In this document: piece after piece, positions 58,541-64,000 of the stretch
Layout: each line of letters starts with the position of its first letter
Numbering within the stretch: position 1 is the stretch's first letter
Assembly: GCA_007922195.1 (NCBI GenBank)
Contig: ML681994.1
Span: 53,546,915 to 53,610,914 of the forward strand
Direction: 5' to 3'
Length of the DNA: 64,000 nucleotides
Origin: Podocnemis expansa
Taxonomy: Eukaryota > Chordata > Testudines > Podocnemididae
Translations under genes and position numbers: made by a program
The notes under the pieces: model-generated
Databases searched by the model: none
Told to the model about the DNA's origin: nothing
Seen by the model: the letters and a program-made list of their open reading frames with translations, nothing else

Positions 58541-58717
58541 CAGGGGTCTCAAGCACATGGCCCAGAGGCTGCATGTGGACCCTAAAGCTATTTCCTGCAG
58601 CCTGCAACAATACTATTGTTACCAATATTTGCAATATTGTTGTATGAAAAGGTTTCAGTGGTGCTAATCCTCATGCGGCCCTGTACTAGTCCTCATGCAG
58701 GACTCATGAGACCCCTG
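58541..58717. mobile_element. hAT-like miniature transposon with perfect 8-bp duplication
   Basis: The ends are CAGGGGTCTCAAGCAC and TCATGAGACCCCTG. The octamer atttagag lies at 58533-58540 and 58718-58725. Length 177 bp. The interior has 'caatattgttgtatg'. Non-autonomous. Confidence 0.94.
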
Positions 58718-58725
58718 ATTTAGAG

Positions 58726-59617
58726 CCATGAAAGAAATAGTTGGGACAGAGATTTTTAGCCTTCTTCTTCTAATGCATTCCCTGATTTGGGGCAAGACAG
58801 CCAACCCTAGATAGGGCTGTTGAACAGCTAAGCCTCTGCCAATGTCTGCATCCTTCTCCACCAGCATAAGCAACAATCGAGCATAGACCTTTGATGTGCA
58901 CACGTAGGCAAAACAAAGAAGGCAAGACAAAGGTGAAGACTATTGGCACAGGTCTGCTGCAACTTCTAGTCAAACATCACTCGAATTGAAGGAAGTATCC
59001 ATCTTATTGCATCCTCAATTGTGCCTTTTGTAAGTGGGTATGGTCCCACTATTGTGGGTACCATCTGCTTTTCTGGGGATATTTCCTTCACATACAGGAT
59101 TCCATTCCCCCAGCTTTGAATGCCACTGGGGCTTTACAAGTGGAGACAACTTTATTCACTGGCACCTGTCACTTGCTACTGCATTGTGGATTCCATCATC
59201 TACACATCTGGTGGCAAATCCCAGAGTGTCCAGCCAGACTACAGTCACAGTTTAAAGAAATCACTGCTATTTCTCTTAAGGTTTGGTATGCTGGTGATCA
59301 GATCACAGATTTATAAGTATGAGAGGAGAGGCTAATTTGAAAAAGCAAAAAGAGAATAAAATAAAATATTAAAAAGGAAGTGACGGTAGAATCTTGTGCA
59401 TTTCTCAGTTAGCTAGGCTCTGTTCTCTCATACTCTGTTTGCTAGACTTGTGCATCTCAGACTTAAAATACAATACAGTACATTACTGAAATAGGAATTT
59501 CACTTTTGGGAAAGTGAAGTGAACTTACTATAGAAGGAAACATCACAGTTTTGTGAATGATGATGCGGAAGGGAGGGTGGAATGCGTGCAAGACAAAGGG
59601 CACTACCTAATGTGATC
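58726..59617. other. Unassigned sequence, possibly more of the antisense LINE
   Basis: Overlapping frames on both strands (58664-58973 minus, 59034-59335 plus) show no domain. This could be the 5' region of the antisense LINE cut by the hAT unit, but I see no motif to support it. Confidence 0.35.
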
Positions 59618-59693
59618 ATGTCTGATGAAGTGGGTTGGATGCCACAAACACTTATGCTTAAGAAATTTGTTAGTCTTTAAGGTGCTACAGGAC
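59618..59693 (+). mobile_element. Penelope-like 3' fragment cut by CR1
   Basis: Reads tctgatgaagtgggttgg, then 'cacaaacacttatgcttaag' and 'gttagtctttaaggtgctac' to 'aggact', the sense of the element tail. It stops exactly where the CR1 begins. The terminal segment is missing, either lost at the CR1 insertion or truncated before it. Confidence 0.65.
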
Positions 59694-59694
59694 T

Positions 59695-60222
59695 GATCTG
59701 AAGGGGAAAGGTGTCCAAGAGAGTTGGGTGCATTTTAAAGAAACCCTGCTAAGGGCACAGCAAGATACAATTCCGATAAGGAGAAAGCACAGCAAATGTG
59801 GAAGGCGCCCACTGTGGCTTAACAGAGAGCTCTGCACTGAGCTGAAGCATAAAAAGGACGCTTACAGGAAGTGGAAGCTAGGACAGATGACTAAGGAGGC
59901 ATATAAAGACATTGCTCGGGACTGCAGGGATAAAATCAGAAAGGCCAAAGGGCAAATGGAGTTGCGACTAGCAAGGGATGTGAAGGATAACAGGAAGGGG
60001 TTCTACAAGTATATCAATAACAAGAAGAGGATCAGGGATGGTGTAGGTCCCTTACGGAATGGGGCAGGCATCCTCGTGACAGAGGATGAGGAAAAAGCTG
60101 AAGTGCTCAATGCTTTTTTTTACTTCAGTTTTCACAAGCAAGGTCAGCTCCCAGCCCACTACACTAGGTACGGGGGACTGGGGAGAAGAAGAGAGGCCCT
60201 TGGTGACAGTAGGTCAGGTTAG
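59695..60222 (+). pseudogene. CR1 ORF2, linker between endonuclease and reverse transcriptase (frame 1)
   Basis: Lys/Arg-rich coding from 'DLKGKGVQESW' through 'RRPLWLNRELCTELKHKKD' and 'ARDVKDNRKGFYKYINNKK' to 'AEVLNAFF' at about 60119. After the run of eight T the frame departs from the family and stops at 60222. In related CR1 copies the run would have seven T and reading continues without a shift. The endonuclease is missing through 5' truncation. Confidence 0.85.
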
Positions 60223-61705
60223 GGACTGCTTAAAGAAACTAGATGTGCACAAGTCCATGGGGCCGGATGAACTGCATCCGAGGGTGCTGAGGGAGCTAGC
60301 TGATGAGATAGCAGTACCGTTGGCCATTATCTTTGAAAACTCGTGGCGAACGGGGGAGGTGCCAGAGGACTGGAAAAAAGCAAATATAGTACCTATCTTC
60401 AAGAAAGGCAAAAAGGACGATCCAGGGAATTACAGACCTGTCAGCCTCACCTCAATCCCTGGAAAAATCATGGAGCAGCTTCTCAAAGAATCCATCCTGA
60501 AACACTTGGAGGAAAATAGAGTAATCAGGAACAGTCAGCATGGATTTACCAAGGGTAAATCATGCCTGACCAACCTCATCGCCTTCTATGATGAGATGAC
60601 TGGATTTGTGGATGTGGGAAGAGCCGTTGATGTGATATACCTTGACTTTAGCAAGGCTTTTGATACGGTTTCCCACAGCATTCTCATTGGCAAATTAAGG
60701 AAGTATGGGTTAGATGCATGGACTGTAAGGTGGATAGAAAACTGGCTAGAACAACGGTTTCAGCGTGTAGGAATCAATGGCTCCATGTCAAGTTGGCAGG
60801 CAGTAACGAGTGGTGTGCCCCAGGGGTCGGTCCTGGGGCCAGTTCTGTTCAATGTTTTCATTAATGATCTGGATGATGGGATAGATTGCACACTTAGTAA
60901 GTTTGCGGATGATACCAAACTGGGGGGAACGGTAGACACCCTAGAGGGCAGAGACAGGATTCAGGGAGACCTAGACAAACTGGAGCAGTGGGCCAAGAGG
61001 AATCTCATGAGGTTCAACAAGGATAAGTGTAAAATCCTGCACTTGGGACGAAAAAATCCCATGTACTGCTACAGGCTGGGGAGTGATCAGCTAAATAGCA
61101 GCACTGGAGAAAAGGACCTGGGAGTCATGGTGGATGGGAAGCTGGATATGAGTCAGCAGTGTGCTCTTGCTGCCAAAAAGGCCAATGGCATACTGGGCTG
61201 CATCAGAAGAAGTGTTACCAGCAGATCAAGGGATGTGATCATTCCCCTCTATTCTGCACTAGTGAGGCCACATCTGGAATACTGTGTCCAGTTTTGGGCT
61301 CCCCACTACAAAAAGGACATGGACAAATTAGAGAGAGTCCAGAGGAGGGCAACCAAAATGATCAAAGGGCTGGAGCACAAGCCCTATGAAGAAAGACTGA
61401 AGGAACTAGGCTTATTTAGCCTGCAGAAGAGAAGACTGAGGGGGGATTTGATAGCAACCTTCAACTACTTGAAGGGTTGCTCCAAGGAGGAGGGAGCTCG
61501 ACTGTTCTCGGTAGTAACAGAGGGCAGAACGAGAGGCAATGGTTTCAAGTTACAGCTGGGGCGGTCCAGGCTGGATATTAGGAAAAACTTCCTTACTAGG
61601 CGAGTGGTGAAGCATTGGAATAAGTTGCCTAGGGAGGTGGTGGAATCTCCATCTCTGGAGGTGTTCAAGTCCCAGCTGGACAAAACACTGACTGGGATGA
61701 TCTAA
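60086..61705 (+). CDS. CR1 reverse transcriptase ORF (539 codons, frame 2)
   Basis: RNA-dependent DNA polymerase region of CR1 ORF2, which copies CR1 RNA onto nicked chromosomal DNA. It holds the finger motif '[20 protein letters not shown]' (from about residue 111), motif [10 protein letters not shown] with Asp187, motif [11 protein letters not shown] at 243-252, the catalytic FADD at 273-276, thumb segments, and '[20 protein letters not shown]' toward the C-terminus. Codons 1-12 or so before the T run are out of frame with the true protein, so the apparent start is artificial. All catalytic Asp residues are present. Without endonuclease and with a frameshift upstream the copy is not expected to be active. 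Confidence 0.9.
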   Translation: MRKKLKCSMLFFTSVFTSKVSSQPTTLGTGDWGEEERPLVTVGQVRDCLKKLDVHKSMGPDELHPRVLRELADEIAVPLAIIFENSWRTGEVPEDWKKANIVPIFKKGKKDDPGNYRPVSLTSIPGKIMEQLLKESILKHLEENRVIRNSQHGFTKGKSCLTNLIAFYDEMTGFVDVGRAVDVIYLDFSKAFDTVSHSILIGKLRKYGLDAWTVRWIENWLEQRFQRVGINGSMSSWQAVTSGVPQGSVLGPVLFNVFINDLDDGIDCTLSKFADDTKLGGTVDTLEGRDRIQGDLDKLEQWAKRNLMRFNKDKCKILHLGRKNPMYCYRLGSDQLNSSTGEKDLGVMVDGKLDMSQQCALAAKKANGILGCIRRSVTSRSRDVIIPLYSALVRPHLEYCVQFWAPHYKKDMDKLERVQRRATKMIKGLEHKPYEERLKELGLFSLQKRRLRGDLIATFNYLKGCSKEEGARLFSVVTEGRTRGNGFKLQLGRSRLDIRKNFLTRRVVKHWNKLPREVVESPSLEVFKSQLDKTLTGMI

Positions 61706-61796
61706 TGGGAGTGGTCCTGCTTTTTTTGGCAGGGGGTTGGACTAGATGACCTCGTGGGGTCCCTTCCAACCCTATGATTCTATGATTCTATGACTC

Positions 61797-62690
61797 TTGT
61801 TGTTTTTGCGCTGACCACTTTATAACTATTCATTCTTTAAAAATAAAAAAGTGATGACAAGACGACCAGACAGGGAGGGAGTAGTAATCTAACAATCAAG
61901 CTGAAGATGCCATTGGGCTTTAGCCTTGGGTTTGAGTGGAGAACAGAAGACCCATTCACTGCTCTCTGAGGATGAGACTATATGAAGTAGGCCATTCAAC
62001 TAACACTCTCCATCTTCCTCTCCTTAAGAGAACACCACACCTGTTGGTAAAGGAAAGTTCAGACTGTTAGGGGGCAGTGGCTGAGTGAGAACAGATTAGT
62101 ATCTATACCTAATGTGGATCTCCAGCAGTGCTAATTTCAGTGTATTTTTACCAAGTACCTCTGTAACCACTGCAGGATAACATTTGTAACTTCTCACAGT
62201 GAAAATGAAAGAGCAAATCTCATTTTTCTACTCTGTCCATAGAAATGCTATAGTCCTTGCTAAGGGGACTATTGTCTTCTTTCAACAGCGTATCACAGTG
62301 TATGTCTATCACTGTGATAGGAGCTGTCCTAAATAATGGTATAAGCTCTGGCTACGGTGGTACCACTATTGGGTTCTGCCTATAGGAGCATTGTTATCTC
62401 AGTAGCCCTAAGGCTCTCAAGGCAGCCAATAAAGTGCATTGCCTCTGAAACAATTTGAGGGACTAAATAAGGCCAAGTATGCAGCCTTATGAAATGTGGA
62501 ACTCTGCTCCAAGGCAGGACTCCGGTGGGTTGGTGAGAAATGAGGCTTGGACACAGCCAAAAGATCCTCTGCTACATTCACCTGGTGTGTACTCAAACCC
62601 AGCAGAGAGGGAGCACTGAGGCTGAGGAGGTCACTGCAGAGCCTGGTACCAAGGCTGTGTGTCACTGCCTGATATTTGACTTTAAAGGAC
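61797..62690. other. Unassigned sequence
   Basis: No recognised element. A minus frame (62417-62728) runs into the next CR1 end and is chance. Confidence 0.4.
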
Positions 62691-62691
62691 A

Positions 62692-62820
62692 CAGAATCAT
62701 AGACTATTAGGGCTGGAAGGGACCTCATGAGGTCATCAAGTCCAACCCCCTGCTAAAAGCAGGCCCACTCCCACTATATCATCCCAGCCAAGATTTTGTC
62801 TAACTGGGCCTTAATCATCT
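62692..62820 (-). mobile_element. CR1 3' end, short antisense copy
   Basis: The + strand has 'cagaatcatagactattagg', 'gctggaagggacctcatgag' and 'gtcatcaagtccaacccc', the complement of the CR1 tail seen at 61720-61796. It extends about 60 bases into the end of the coding region and then stops. Strongly 5'-truncated. Confidence 0.88.
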
Positions 62821-63950
62821 CAAATGAATATTCAGAAATATAACATGACTCTGAAAAACATGGATAAACCATATTCCTGACTTGTTCTTGTTAATTATAA
62901 ACAAGAACCTTCTTCACAGACAGCCAAGCCTAACTTAAGTTAGCACATCACACAGTAATTTACAGTCACAAAAAAGTAACATTATGAAATATTTAACTGT
63001 GTGTTAGGAACACTAATTAAAGGAATTACAATGCCACAAATATACTATTAAATCAGTTATGGGAGCTGGTGGTATAAAGCAGGACAGAGCAACTGTTACT
63101 GAGCAGATGCTACAGAAACTTTATGTGGTAGAACAGAAAAAACAGATTATATACTGACTATGCAAACATACCTATAAATATGCTGTATGTATACAAATAC
63201 ATATCAACACAGACAAATACTTACAGTAATCTTGTGTCAATTTATATGTGGTGCAATTAGAATTATATCCCTTTCAGGGGCATGTGAATATGTGAGATCT
63301 TTAAAACTTGCAGCTGCTGAGAAGATACAATTTACATCTGGAATCTAGCTGCAAATATAAAAGTGGAAGCCGCTTTCATTCAGTCTGGCCTCCCCATCAT
63401 GAGACACTTTGGAACTCCGCTTTTTAAACTACCAGACCTTGGGCACAGTGGACTCTAAAACAATTCCATCTTTGTTTTTAAGAGATCAGTTTATTGTGTG
63501 GCCAGCTAGAGAGGGGAGCAAGGTAAGAACTCCACTGCTGCCTTGAAAAAATATCCTGTGCTCCCTTTGCATGCAACTCAGGTTCATTTAAATTCAGCCA
63601 AACAATCTGTCTGAGTGACCTCTTGCAACAGTGAATATCACAGGCTTACTTCATGGGGCATAAATTAGTATTTCCTATAATTGCTTTCAAAGTTACTGCC
63701 CTTTAATTTAATCAAATATCCCTATGATCTTGTATTATGCACCAGGGTGAAAAGAACAGATTGATCTGTTTATATTATACCCATCATAATCAATCAAGTC
63801 TTCACTAAATCTCCTTTCCAGGGAAAATAATCCTAATGTGCATGTGTAGCTGTTTTGTTGGGGGGGGGGGTGTTTTCTCATCAAATCCAAGTCCTATCAT
63901 ACGTCTAACTTTGCTATCTTTTCCTGGACTTTTTCAGTCTAAGATTCATT
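62821..63950. other. Unassigned sequence
   Basis: No gene or named repeat. A run of G lies at 63860-63870. Confidence 0.4.
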
Positions 63951-64000
63951 GGCTATGTCTACACTACCAAATTAATCCAGACCAAGGAGGCTTAATCTGG
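63951..64000. mobile_element. GGCTATGTC-type miniature transposon, left end (cut by window edge)
   Basis: Begins GGCTATGTCTACACTACC and continues with 'ttaatccagac', in the style of the copies at 7890 and 19823. The right end lies beyond the window. The left triplet att would be the expected duplication. Confidence 0.75.

Larger units (their letters stand above)
59694..61796 (+). mobile_element. CR1 LINE, 5'-truncated, young
   Basis: Begins in the region between endonuclease and reverse transcriptase (in frame from 59695: DLKGKGVQESWVHFKETL). It runs through the complete reverse transcriptase and C-terminal region to the stop at 61703-61705 and a short 3' UTR ending in 'tatgattctatgattctatg', the standard CR1 octamer tail. 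The only break in about 2 kb of coding sequence is one extra T in the run at 60114-60121. CR1 normally inserts with 5' truncation. No target duplication was found, as usual for CR1. Confidence 0.93.

Overview
The window looks like a stretch of vertebrate nuclear DNA built almost wholly from transposable elements. I can support no host protein-coding gene, rRNA, functional tRNA or CRISPR array. The repeat mix points to a turtle, most likely a cryptodire: abundant CR1 LINEs, Penelope-like ends that read as 'GGGGTAGCCGTGTTAGTCT' in antisense, a DIRS-like element with Gag, hAT miniatures, and palindromic miniatures with GGCTATGTC-type ends. This identification rests on family recognition, not on a search. 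The region is probably intergenic or deep intronic.

Layout. At 1-9.5 kb there are palindromic miniatures (1-118, 1769-2183, 7890-8263, 9203-9506), Penelope-like fragments (1661-1764, 5797-6240, 6640-6750), an old repeat with tRNA-like modules on alternating strands (about 3930-5330) and an hAT miniature (6935-7113). At 9.5-17 kb the DNA is mostly unassigned and AT-rich. At 17-31 kb there are several inverted Penelope insertions, a CR1 split by a palindromic miniature (19232-20449), an hAT miniature with a perfect 8-bp duplication (24122-24308), a 1.08-kb miniature with a GC-rich interior (24325-25408), and deeply nested layers at 26.68-28.97 kb and 30.44-31.04 kb. At 31-42 kb there is mostly unassigned sequence with ancient repeat scraps. 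At 42-46.4 kb lie two degenerate CR1 copies, one interrupted by hAT miniatures. At 47.27-53.24 kb there is a structurally complete DIRS-like retrotransposon on the minus strand. It has inverted terminal repeats, an internal complementary region and a broken gag, but no reverse transcriptase or tyrosine recombinase that I can see, and a 587-bp hAT element sits inside it. At 55.8-58.5 kb there is a degenerate antisense LINE with remains of an endonuclease, a reverse transcriptase and a terminal Cys/His region. At 59.69-61.80 kb lies the youngest-looking element, a 5'-truncated CR1 with a near-intact reverse transcriptase frame broken by one extra T.

How the parts work together: they do not form a pathway. 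They form a stratigraphy of insertions. Target-site duplications could be read directly for several hAT miniatures (8 bp), three GGCTATGTC miniatures (3 bp) and five inverted Penelope-like copies (7-12 bp). The two most notable systems are (1) the gag-only DIRS-like element that keeps all its cis-acting termini and (2) the repeated tail-out inverted architecture of the Penelope-like insertions.
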